34,141 nt of DNA from Nitrospirota bacterium (GTDB taxonomy: Bacteria > Nitrospinota_A > UBA7883), in contig JAJRZK010000047.1 of assembly GCA_024275315.1 (NCBI GenBank), forward strand, positions 1-34,141, in the 5' to 3' direction. How positions within the stretch are numbered: position 1 is the stretch's first letter; the number at the start of each line of letters is the position of its first letter. The position numbers and the translations under genes were made by a program. Positions 24,336 to 31,989 of the stretch are shown one piece after another. The notes beneath the pieces were generated by a model, which was given only the letters and a program-made list of their open reading frames with translations, did not search any database and was not told the origin of the DNA.

Positions 24336-25598
24336 TCAGAATTTGTAACCGGCGTAGAGGAAAAAAGTCATCGTGCTGAACTCGTCCGATTCCTTGGCCA
24401 GGTATATCGAATCCACGTCCAGATATTTCTCGTTGGACATCTCCACCTTGCCGGAGACGTATATCGCGGGAGACAGGTACCAGTCCAGCGACCCTTCGTA
24501 TATGAACTGCGTCATGGAAGTGTCGGAGTTGTCCTGTTCGCTTTGCATGTACGTGGCCCCGAGCTCGGCTGTTATTTTTTCCAAGTTGACCCCGAACGAT
24601 CCGTGCGCCTGCTGGGCGGTGGAGGTAAAATAATTGATCGATCTGTAGGAGAGGTCGAAAAAGGCTATCCGGAACAGGTTCGACTGCTTGAATCCCACGA
24701 GCATCAGCGAAGCCGATTTGCTGTCGCTTTCCCTTGTCCTGGCGTCCACCCTGCCGTACAGCTTCGAGGTCTTGGAAAACTTCATATACCCCGACAGCCT
24801 GATGGTGGATTGCAGGTCGTGATTGATATCGTAATCCATCGACTCGTAAAGCTTGACAGCCCTGTACTGGTTGAATGTAATCCCCAGCCTTGTCCGCCAT
24901 TGCGAGTGGAGGTTGAGGCTGACCATCAGGTTTGTCAGCTCGTAGCTTCCCGTGTCCACATTGTGGTCGCTACGCAGGTTCACATACATCGACATGTTTT
25001 TCGAGGGTACCAGGTGGCCGTTGAAAGAGGCGTACGTCGTGTCCTCCGATCCCTTGAACAGGCTGGAAACATAACCCGCGCTCATGCCCAGCGCGGGGCT
25101 GTTGGTAAAAAAGTACGCGCCGTATGTCATGTAGTCGCCTGTAAACTTGTCTTCATACGGATCCGGCTGCTGGCCGGCGAAAACGCCTATCCCGGTCGCT
25201 TTACCCATATACAACTTGATATTTGCGCCATCAACGCGGGCGCCTCCTATCTCGCCTATGTACGATCGGCCAAGCTGCATATCGATAAAGGAGAAAATTT
25301 TCTTTATCTCCACGTTGGCGTAATAGATGCGGTCGTTGGGGGTGGAGGTGTTAAAATCGTTCTGGCTCGAGGAGCGTAACGACCCGCTGAAATGGCAATA
25401 CACATCATCCCCGGCGAATTCAGACGCGTCGAACTTCAGGCGAAACCTGGTAATCGCCGCGTCCTGCTCTGAAGCGCCTCCATCGTAATTGTACATGGAG
25501 CCGGAAAAGCTTCCACGCAGGTTCACCGCCTGCACAGGCTCCGGCGCGTACAGGCAGGCTATCAAAAGCGCAACGGTGGATATACGCCTTAATCGCAC
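24336..25598 (-). CDS. Putative outer-membrane beta-barrel, probable porin partner of the multihaem cytochromes
   Basis: 420 residues from a GTG start with AAGGAG eight bases upstream, inside the end of the 36-haem cytochrome gene (10-base overlap). A signal peptide (RRISTVALLIACLYAPEPVQA) precedes about 400 residues of alternating polar and hydrophobic strands such as LRGSFSGSMYNYDG, DVYCHFSGSLRSSS, then ATGIGVFAGQQPD and SMYVNLRSDHNV. It ends MTFFLYAGYKF, the C-terminal aromatic signature recognised by the BAM complex. I do not recognise it as MtrB, OmbB or a named porin. Overlap with a multihaem cytochrome gene and the upstream lipoprotein cytochrome suggest it is the barrel that lets a cytochrome wire cross the outer membrane. 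Confidence 0.7.
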   Translation of the reverse strand: MRLRRISTVALLIACLYAPEPVQAVNLRGSFSGSMYNYDGGASEQDAAITRFRLKFDASEFAGDDVYCHFSGSLRSSSQNDFNTSTPNDRIYYANVEIKKIFSFIDMQLGRSYIGEIGGARVDGANIKLYMGKATGIGVFAGQQPDPYEDKFTGDYMTYGAYFFTNSPALGMSAGYVSSLFKGSEDTTYASFNGHLVPSKNMSMYVNLRSDHNVDTGSYELTNLMVSLNLHSQWRTRLGITFNQYRAVKLYESMDYDINHDLQSTIRLSGYMKFSKTSKLYGRVDARTRESDSKSASLMLVGFKQSNLFRIAFFDLSYRSINYFTSTAQQAHGSFGVNLEKITAELGATYMQSEQDNSDTSMTQFIYEGSLDWYLSPAIYVSGKVEMSNEKYLDVDSIYLAKESDEFSTMTFFLYAGYKF

Positions 25599-28342
25599 GT
25601 TACAATCTCCTTGGCGTCGTCAAAGGTGACCGTGTTATGGCACAAAGAGCAAGCCTGGGGACACGGAGACGCCGCCGGACTGCCGTTTGCGTGTTCCTTG
25701 TAATAGTCCGCCTGATGACACGCAGAGCAGTCGCTTTCCGATGAGGCCGGATATAAAAGCTGGTAGCTGGTCCCCGTGTGGCACAGGCTACAACTCCCCT
25801 GAATAGCCGCATGGGAGCCGGAAAAAGTCATCGATGTATGGGAATACCCGGACGCAGGCGTCCAGCCGTATTGCTTGTGGCAATCCTGGCATTCGGTGTT
25901 CGACGGGCTGTGTATGCCGGTGGACGTGGCGCTGAAAAAGTCTGTCTTGTGGCAGGTGTAGCAGTCCACGGGGGTGTTCCGGTAATCCCTGTTCTTGTGA
26001 CAATTCTGGCACTCGGTGGAGCGATGGGCCCCTTCCAGCCGAAACCCCGTCTCGCTGTGGCGGAACTTCAGCGGCTCCCAGGAGAACGCGGAATGACAAT
26101 CCGAGCACAACGATCCGAACTGGGTCAAATGCGGATCGACATGGCACTGGATGCAATCTTCGCCGGGCGGGAGAGACATATCCTTCGACTTGTGGCAGTC
26201 TTTGCATTTCTGCTGTTTATGAACACCTTCAAGCCTGAACCCGGTGGCCTCGTGGGCGAACTTGTCGGTCTTCCAGGACTCGGCGTTATGACAGTCGCCG
26301 CACCTTTTCCCGAGCGTTCCCTTGTGCTTGTCCTCTTTGGCGTGACAGTCGTAACATCTGCTTTTCACAGGTTTCCACACCTTGCCGACATGGCACTTTT
26401 CGCATTTCGCCTTGACGTGTTTGCCGTCCAGGTCGAACGAGGAATCCCTGTTATGGTCAAACGTCAGCTTTTTCCAGTCTTCCTCTGTGTGGCACCTGTC
26501 ACATTTCTTGTCTTTCAAGGTTCCTTTGTGCGGATCCTTGTGGCAGCTTGACGAAGCGCAACTCTTCGTATTCAGCGGCTTGTACTTCACCTGGCCCAGG
26601 AGGCTCTTCTTGTGGCAGTCCGCGCACTTTACCTTGGCGTGTTTTCCCTTAAGCTTATACCCCTTGTAACGGGTGGAGCCGTGCTTGAACAGCGACGGTT
26701 TCCATCCGCTCTCGCTGTGACAGCTTGCGCACAGCTGGCCGGAGAACTGTTTGCCGTGAATGGCGCCCCGCTTTTTGGTGTCGTGACATCCGGAGGAATC
26801 GCACCGGGTATAGTCGATCGGCCTGTACTTGACCTCTTTCTTGAAATCGGACCTGTGACACTTGTCACACTTTGCCTTCTTGTGGAGCCCCAGCAGTTTG
26901 AACCCTTTGTAGCGCTTGTCCTCGTGTTTGAACAGAGACGGTTTCCACCCTGCGACGGTATGGCACTCGTCACACTTTCTTCCGGAGAACTGTTTGCCGT
27001 GGACAGCCCCTCCCCTCCTGGCGTCGTGACAGCCGGATGTGTTGCAGGTGTCATATTTGGCGACTTTGTAGACCCCTTTCTTCGCCTGCGGATGGCATGT
27101 TTTGCACTTGGCTTTCCTGTGCTTGCCTTCGAGGCGGTATTTGGTCCTGTTATGGTCGAACTTGACGCCTTTGCCCTTCCAGGTGGAGGTATCGTGGCAC
27201 TTGTCGCACTTGTCGCCGAGCGATCCCTTGTGGATATCGTCTTTCTTGTGACAGGTGACACACTTCTGGTATTCCGGAACCTTGTACAGGCCCTTGACCT
27301 TGTGACAGTCCTTGCACTTTACCTTGGCGTGGCCCCTCTCGAGCTTGTAGACCTTGTTGTGGTCGAACCTGACATATTTGCCTTTCCAGCTTGTCGCGTT
27401 ATGGCAGGTTTCGCACTTGTCGCCGAGCGTGGTCCTGTGAACGTCGTCTTTCTTGTGACAGGTGACGCACTTCTGATATCCCGGAACCTTGTACTGACCC
27501 TTGACCTTGTGACAATCGGCGCATTTCACCTTGGCGTGGCCCTTCTCGAGTTTGTACGCCTTGTCATGGTCGAATTTTACGTACTTACCTTTCCAGCTAA
27601 CCGTGCCGTGACACTTGTCGCACTTGTCGCCGAGCGATCCCTTGTGCACGTCGTCTTTTTTATGGCAGGTGACGCATTTCTCGAATCCCGGCTCCTTGTA
27701 ACGCCCCTTGACCTTGTGACAATCAGCGCATTTTACCTTGGCGTGGGCGTTATCGAGCTTGTACGCCTTGTTATGGTCGAACTTGACGTCCTTGCCTTTC
27801 CAGCTTGAAGCGTTGTGACACTTGTCGCACCTGTCGCCGAGCGACCCTTTGTGAACATCGTCTTTTTTGTGGCAGGAGACACATCCGCTGTCCGCCAGCA
27901 GAAAGCTGGGCTGGCCCCTTTTTGTTTTCCCCTTGTGGCAGTCTTCACATTTTGTCTTGCGGTGTTTGCCGTCAAGTTTGTAACCGGTGTTCTTTTGGCC
28001 ATGGTCGAATTTTTCCTTGTTCCATTCGATCATGGAAAACTTCAACCCTTTGTGGTCCGAATGGCATTTGAAACACTGCTTGCCGGTGACGGTGGAGTGA
28101 TATCCGCGTTTGGAGGCGATCCTGGATTTTATATCCTCGTGACATTCCAGGCATTTCGAGTCCGGCAGACCGCCCGTGAGAGCGTGACACTTGGCGCAGT
28201 TGGTGATCCCCTCTATTTCCTTGTGGAGCGACGAAAGGTCACCAGGGCTGATCAGCTTGCCAAGACCCTGCGCGTGGACATTGGCGCTGACCCCTATCAC
28301 AAGCGCCATCGCCAGGATTAACCTAGATAACAACGAATCCAA
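25589..28342 (-). CDS. Large modular multihaem c-type cytochrome (36 predicted haem sites)
   Basis: 917 residues. A TTG at 28342 or 28333 is the start (GAGGGGGG just upstream); the signal peptide is about residues 1-24 (AMALVIGVSANVHA end). I count 33 CXXCH sites plus three CX4CH sites (CNTSGCH at C433, CDSSGCH at C514, CASSSCH at C595), about one haem per 25 residues. Four near-identical 69-72-residue modules (starting C154, C223, C292, C361) each hold three haems and repeat CVTCHKKDDVHKGSLGDKC, a WKGKxVKFDH segment, then HAKVKCADCHKVKG. Two 81-residue modules follow (C433, C514) opened by CX4CH. The rest is a looser series with GFRLEGxH-type linkers. Extra histidines (FDH, VHKG, GHAK) recur at fixed places and can be the second axial haem ligands. 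The many lysines make it very basic. Lacking a lipobox, it is most likely periplasmic, threading a barrel or forming a wire. It sits between a 12-haem lipoprotein and an outer-membrane barrel. Confidence 0.88.
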   Translation of the reverse strand: MDSLLSRLILAMALVIGVSANVHAQGLGKLISPGDLSSLHKEIEGITNCAKCHALTGGLPDSKCLECHEDIKSRIASKRGYHSTVTGKQCFKCHSDHKGLKFSMIEWNKEKFDHGQKNTGYKLDGKHRKTKCEDCHKGKTKRGQPSFLLADSGCVSCHKKDDVHKGSLGDRCDKCHNASSWKGKDVKFDHNKAYKLDNAHAKVKCADCHKVKGRYKEPGFEKCVTCHKKDDVHKGSLGDKCDKCHGTVSWKGKYVKFDHDKAYKLEKGHAKVKCADCHKVKGQYKVPGYQKCVTCHKKDDVHRTTLGDKCETCHNATSWKGKYVRFDHNKVYKLERGHAKVKCKDCHKVKGLYKVPEYQKCVTCHKKDDIHKGSLGDKCDKCHDTSTWKGKGVKFDHNRTKYRLEGKHRKAKCKTCHPQAKKGVYKVAKYDTCNTSGCHDARRGGAVHGKQFSGRKCDECHTVAGWKPSLFKHEDKRYKGFKLLGLHKKAKCDKCHRSDFKKEVKYRPIDYTRCDSSGCHDTKKRGAIHGKQFSGQLCASCHSESGWKPSLFKHGSTRYKGYKLKGKHAKVKCADCHKKSLLGQVKYKPLNTKSCASSSCHKDPHKGTLKDKKCDRCHTEEDWKKLTFDHNRDSSFDLDGKHVKAKCEKCHVGKVWKPVKSRCYDCHAKEDKHKGTLGKRCGDCHNAESWKTDKFAHEATGFRLEGVHKQQKCKDCHKSKDMSLPPGEDCIQCHVDPHLTQFGSLCSDCHSAFSWEPLKFRHSETGFRLEGAHRSTECQNCHKNRDYRNTPVDCYTCHKTDFFSATSTGIHSPSNTECQDCHKQYGWTPASGYSHTSMTFSGSHAAIQGSCSLCHTGTSYQLLYPASSESDCSACHQADYYKEHANGSPAASPCPQACSLCHNTVTFDDAKEIVTCD
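27047..27883 (-). repeat. Tandem repeat of about 207 bp within the 36-haem cytochrome gene (four copies)
   Basis: Copies begin at 27883, 27676, 27469 and 27262 on the minus strand (207, 207, 207 and 216 bases) and encode the 69-72-residue three-haem modules. The nucleotide sequence is still very similar between copies, so the repeat is either recent or kept uniform by recombination. Copy number could vary between strains. Confidence 0.8.
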
Positions 28343-28434
28343 CCCCCCTCGAAATACCGGATTTGCAGTTGAGCGTCAAATCAGTAGCGCATGGTAGCGC
28401 ATCTCCGGTTATATTAAAATAACAATTTCAAACA

Positions 28435-28465
28435 AACGCGCCGGAATTCCCCGTCCCGGCGCGTT
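28435..28465 (-). terminator. Rho-independent terminator between the two multihaem cytochrome genes
   Basis: AACGCGCCGG (28435-28444) and CCGGCGCGTT (28456-28465) form a perfect 10-bp stem with an 11-base loop. Read on the minus strand it is followed by the T-rich TTTGTTTGAAATTG. It lies 32 bases after the stop of the 12-haem gene and about 90 bases before the start of the 36-haem gene, so it may leave only part of the transcripts to run on. Confidence 0.65.
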
Positions 28466-28496
28466 ATCCTACAGAAGAATCCTCTCGATATACGAA

Positions 28497-29480
28497 TCAG
28501 TCGTAATCATCACGATGATCGTCGCCTCCTCCCTCATCACCATGGCCATCGCCGCTGTGGCAGGCGTTGCAGGCGCTGGAGTTGACCCTGGAATGGCTGT
28601 ACGACCAGCTTATGCCGGATGTGTGGCACCACTCGCAAGCGTAACCGGAGTAATGCCTGCTGTGACAGCTCGAACATCCGGTGCTGATTCCCGTATGGTC
28701 CATACCGGTGGCGGCGCTCCAGCTCGGGTATGTGTGGCAGTTTTCACACGTGTCGCCGTAGTGGTTGGCAGGCTTGCTACCCGAATGGCAGGACGAACAC
28801 CCGGAAGTGTATGTGTGCCCACTTGCGGCGCCGCTCCAGCTCGGGTATGTGTGGCAGCTTTCACACGTATCGCCATAATGGTTCGCAGGCTTGCTGGACG
28901 CGTGGCACGACGAGCACCCTGAAGTGTATGTGTGTGAGCCTCCGCTCAATCCCCACGAGCCGCTGGAGTAGGTGTGGCAGTTTTCGCACCCGCTGTTCCT
29001 GCCGTCGCTGTGGCTGGACGGCTCTCTTCCGGAATGGCACGTGGCGCAGGATGTGGAAACGGCGCTGTGCCATTCGGTATGCGACACTCTCAAATGTGAT
29101 CTGAAATTATCTGAATAGTGGCACGAGTTGCAATATGTGTCCATCCCTGTGGTGGTGTGGTTGGGCAGTGATGTCGAGTTATAGTTTCCAGCGTGGCAGG
29201 TATAGCAGATTTCATTCGCCGCCAGTTCCCTGTTGCCGGCAGAAGCGCCCTTGGTGCGGGCGGTGGATGTGTGGCAGTTGTCACATGAATACCGGGTGTG
29301 CGAACCGACCAGGTATGAATCGTGCCAGCTCGTGTCCGGGGTCAATCCTATCTTGCTCAGGTCCGAGGAGCCACCGCCACCGGAGCTCGTGGTATCTTCA
29401 TTGGTACAACCGGCTATACCCGCTATGACGAGCAAACCCAGAAGAAGCGTATAGCAGACGAACCTGTTGTTTGACATCAT
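28497..29480 (-). CDS. Dodecahaem lipoprotein c-type cytochrome, probably surface-exposed
   Basis: 327 residues with a lipoprotein signal peptide (FVCYTLLLGLLVIAGIAGC, lipidated Cys at about residue 25) followed by TNED and a Ser/Gly linker. Twelve CXXCH sites follow, including paired repeats: SHTYTSGCSSCHASSKPANH with YGDTCESCHTYPSW is repeated after 39 residues. At DNA level the 117-bp copies lie near 28721 and 28838. The protein is rich in Ser, Tyr, Thr and Gly and poor in Lys, unlike its basic neighbour. That composition is common in extracellular cytochromes such as the outer-surface Omc proteins of Geobacter. The C-terminus is a His/Asp/Gly tail (GDGHGDEGGGDDHRDDYD) that might bind metal ions. 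Two ATGs (29480, 29477) follow AAGGGA; the first is better spaced. A sigma-54-like element lies about 115 bases upstream. Confidence 0.87.
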   Translation of the reverse strand: MMSNNRFVCYTLLLGLLVIAGIAGCTNEDTTSSGGGGSSDLSKIGLTPDTSWHDSYLVGSHTRYSCDNCHTSTARTKGASAGNRELAANEICYTCHAGNYNSTSLPNHTTTGMDTYCNSCHYSDNFRSHLRVSHTEWHSAVSTSCATCHSGREPSSHSDGRNSGCENCHTYSSGSWGLSGGSHTYTSGCSSCHASSKPANHYGDTCESCHTYPSWSGAASGHTYTSGCSSCHSGSKPANHYGDTCENCHTYPSWSAATGMDHTGISTGCSSCHSRHYSGYACEWCHTSGISWSYSHSRVNSSACNACHSGDGHGDEGGGDDHRDDYD

Positions 29481-29787
29481 CCCATTTTCCCTTGCTGTTT
29501 ATACTTGACTTTATATTTCACTTTTTATTTCACTTCAAGCATTATTGAACCATCCGCCGACATACCGGCGTGAGATATGCTATCAAGCTTGTTAAGCATT
29601 CTGTGTGCCAGTTTGGCGAAATAGAGTTCGATTAACATTTGCGACAGCATATTCTCTCTCAACATATTGATATTACAGGATAAAAGCAATGAATATCTTT
29701 GGCGGGAACCGGGTGGTTCTCTGTTTTACAGCCCCGTGACAATATGACAATATGCGTCCTTTTTCAGGACGGATACAGGATAGGTGT
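29481..29787. other. Divergent intergenic region between the cytochrome locus and the SpeE-like gene
   Basis: 307 AT-rich bases without a gene. It carries the sigma-54-like element on the minus strand. It also has T-rich stretches near 29505-29535 that would lie in the leader of the cytochrome transcript. No clear plus-strand promoter was found. Confidence 0.6.
29596..29610 (-). promoter_or_regulatory. Sigma-54-like -24/-12 promoter upstream of the multihaem cytochrome locus
   Basis: Read on the minus strand, TGGCAC (29610-29605), five bases, ATGC (29599-29596) fits the consensus TGGCAC-N5-TTGC at nine of ten core positions with the GG and GC pairs correctly spaced. It would start transcription near 29585, leaving a leader of about 105 bases before the 12-haem gene. 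Confidence 0.5.
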
Positions 29788-31290
29788 ATGGTAATAGAAC
29801 ATACTGAAAAGGTTAACCTGCGTCAGGCCGGAAAGTGGCGGGAGGAGGCGATCCTTTTTCTCGCGGGGATTTGCCTGATCATGCTCCAGTTTTTCATGAT
29901 CCGGGAGATAACCGCACTTCTGCTGGGCACGGAAATCGTTATTTTCATTGTCACGGTCTCATATTTTCTGGGATATTCGGTCGGTTATTACATGGCAGGC
30001 GTATTGACGACGGGGAATGTCCGGAAGCTGGCGCCCTTTTTCTGGATGATCCATCTGACCATGCCCTTTTCGCTTCGATATCTGTCCGGATTTGCCATGC
30101 TCCGCACTCCTCTGGTCGCTCTTGTTTTGCTAACGTTCATAATGGTCTTTGTCCTGTCTTCCTTTTTCTCCATATTGCTCCCCCGGTTCGCAGACTCGCG
30201 CGGAGGCGACACAGGTTCGCTGGTCCGGTTGTACAGCGTGGAACTCGCGGGGGCGATCACTGGTGTTGTTATGGTATTGAGCCTGAATACGCACAATTGG
30301 GCGCAACCGATAGTTTACCAGGCGGCTTTTGGAGCGATTGTGGCCCTGCTGTGGGGCCGGCGCCTGGCGTGGGTCGCGACGATATCGGCGATCGCGGTTT
30401 ATTCCACCCTTTTCCCCCATTTGGAGGCGTATAGCCTCTCGTATCATTACAACACCGCTCATGACATCACCGACAGCTCGGTTTTGTACAGTGTCAACAG
30501 CCCCTACCAGAAAGTGGACATGATCCGGGCCGGTTCCGGTAGAAGGTACATTTTTTTGGACGGGAACCAGAATTATGGATCCGACTCTCTTAGAATTTTC
30601 AACAAATTCCTCTCCCGGCTCCCCGCGGCCCTCACCAGGCCCGGCCACGCGCTTATCGTTGGAGCGGGATCGATGCAGTCGCTCCGGTATGTGTCTCAAC
30701 TCGCAGGGAACGTGGATATCGTGGAGCTCGACGGCGCCGTTCCGGAAGGAAGCATGCGCCACATGGCCGACATAAACCTGCACGACAGAACCGATAACTG
30801 GAAACTGATTATCCAGGACGCCAGGAAGTTTCTGGGTGGGAAAGGAACGAAATATGACCTGATAATCATGGACGTGCCGGCTCCGCTCAACATCCAGGTG
30901 GGCCTGCTCCACTCCGTGGAGTTCTACAGGATGGCCAAGGGCAGGCTTTCGCCCGGTGGGGTTATCTCGGTATCGCTAAGTGGCCGGTTCCGTCCCGGAG
31001 CGAACACGCCGCAAACCGTGGCGGCGGCCCTGCTGAAAGTGTTCGACGACGTGGTGATCCTTACGCCCGACATAGCGGGGCGCAGTTTCGCCATCGCGGG
31101 ACGGAAAATCCCTTTCACCGATTACCAGTTGCGTTTTGCCGCGTCGGAGCAAGGGGCGCGCGAAACGATCATTTTCGACAGAGAGAAAATCGCGCGTATC
31201 GTGGGACAGACTCCACCCATTTCCCTGGACCACATCAGCTACCCGGTAAAACGAAGCTGGCGCAGGGTAAAGATACGGTACTTAAGATGA
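29788..31290 (+). CDS. Membrane protein with a C-terminal spermidine-synthase-like (methyltransferase-fold) domain
   Basis: 500 residues from the ATG at 29788 (AGGATAGGTGT upstream); an in-frame ATG at 29752 is less likely. About seven membrane helices fill 20-210. A cytoplasmic domain from about 225 then reads SPYQKVDMI, RRYIFLDGNQNY, ALIVGAGSMQSLRYV, VDIVELDGAV and KYDLIIMDVPAP, the order of motifs in spermidine synthases (SPYQ, LDG, GGGDGG, VELD, DSTDP). The nucleotide-binding GGGDG is GAGSM, and the second acidic residue of the catalytic DxxD pair is replaced (D362-V-P-A365). Aminopropyl transfer is therefore doubtful; it may be another SAM-dependent transferase or a sensor. The stop overlaps the next membrane gene (ATGA). 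It is transcribed away from the cytochrome locus, sharing its upstream region. Confidence 0.75.
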   Translation: MVIEHTEKVNLRQAGKWREEAILFLAGICLIMLQFFMIREITALLLGTEIVIFIVTVSYFLGYSVGYYMAGVLTTGNVRKLAPFFWMIHLTMPFSLRYLSGFAMLRTPLVALVLLTFIMVFVLSSFFSILLPRFADSRGGDTGSLVRLYSVELAGAITGVVMVLSLNTHNWAQPIVYQAAFGAIVALLWGRRLAWVATISAIAVYSTLFPHLEAYSLSYHYNTAHDITDSSVLYSVNSPYQKVDMIRAGSGRRYIFLDGNQNYGSDSLRIFNKFLSRLPAALTRPGHALIVGAGSMQSLRYVSQLAGNVDIVELDGAVPEGSMRHMADINLHDRTDNWKLIIQDARKFLGGKGTKYDLIIMDVPAPLNIQVGLLHSVEFYRMAKGRLSPGGVISVSLSGRFRPGANTPQTVAAALLKVFDDVVILTPDIAGRSFAIAGRKIPFTDYQLRFAASEQGARETIIFDREKIARIVGQTPPISLDHISYPVKRSWRRVKIRYLR

Positions 31291-31805
31291 ACACGATCTG
31301 GCCTGGTGTATACGCAACCCTGATGGGGATTCATTTCGCCCTGTTGCAGACCGGGTATTTCTTCGAGCTTCAAATCGGCCTGACCGCGGCGTATCCGAGC
31401 TTTATCACGGTTATTCTCTCATGGCTCGCCGGGAGCGTGATCGGGCTACGCGCAGGGCGGGGAGGCGCCGATTATTCTCTTTTACTGCATGTCGCCAGCC
31501 TGGCGGCTTATGGAGCATGCGTCCTTCTGCTCAACACATGGCCCTACCAGACGGGACTGTTGCCGCTTTACGCGGCGCTGATAATGGTGTCCGGAGCTCA
31601 GGCGGGTTATTTTTTCGCGGTGAACACCAAGCTTTTCAGCTCCGTATCCCGCCTGTTTCTTATGGAAAACAACGGCTTTGTCGCCGGTTGGATCATCGGG
31701 TTCTTCGGGTTTGTCGCGTTCGGCCATTCTTTCGACATTATTGGCCCCGCCACGATGGGAGCAGTGAGCGCATGGTTGATTTCCGGCCGGCCACGACCAC
31801 TTTGA
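31287..31805 (+). CDS. Integral membrane protein, likely partner of the SpeE-like protein
   Basis: 172 residues with about five membrane helices: YATLMGIHFALLQTGYFF, PSFITVILSWLAGSVIGL, LLLHVASLAAYGACVLLL, YAALIMVSGAQAGYFFAV and GWIIGFFGFVAFG. No family was recognised with confidence. The start MGIHFALLQTGYFFE and the glycine-rich helices resemble the C-terminal membrane half of spermidine-synthase-like fused membrane proteins, suggesting that such a protein is split in two here. The four-base overlap with the preceding gene supports a joint complex. An imperfect hairpin (CAGCTT-GGCTCA-AAGCTG, 31829-31846) follows without a T-run. Confidence 0.65.
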   Translation: MNTIWPGVYATLMGIHFALLQTGYFFELQIGLTAAYPSFITVILSWLAGSVIGLRAGRGGADYSLLLHVASLAAYGACVLLLNTWPYQTGLLPLYAALIMVSGAQAGYFFAVNTKLFSSVSRLFLMENNGFVAGWIIGFFGFVAFGHSFDIIGPATMGAVSAWLISGRPRPL

Positions 31806-31989
31806 GGTAAACCTTCCTGGCCTAGCTCAGCTTGGCTCAAAGCTGGCCTGCTGTCTGCGGTGGTCACACAATCGCAATTCCCGGCCTCCAGAATAGAGCA
31901 ACCAAGCTAATTTGCTTGCGTCATACCTAACATAATGTAAAATTCTATATCAGAATATGAAAATGACGTGAAACAATGAAGGGTGACGC

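Noticed and set aside
26612-27808. Long plus-strand open frame (398 codons, hydrophobic) opposite the 36-haem cytochrome gene, with another at 25778-26551
   Set aside because: These frames arise because the antisense of repeated Cys/His/Lys codons lacks stops and reads as Val/Leu/Ala. They mirror the cytochrome repeats, have no good start signals and resemble no family.
29788-31290. Bona fide spermidine synthase completing a polyamine pathway with the arginine decarboxylase
   Set aside because: Key GGGDG and DxxD residues are changed, and no agmatinase or S-adenosylmethionine decarboxylase is in the window.
31829-31847. Second plus-strand sigma-54-like element (TGGCTC-N5-TGGC) before the Cys-rich lipoprotein
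   Set aside because: Two core mismatches, and the bases are explained by a local hairpin with GGCC/AGCT repeats; too far (about 140 bases) from the start for a confident call.
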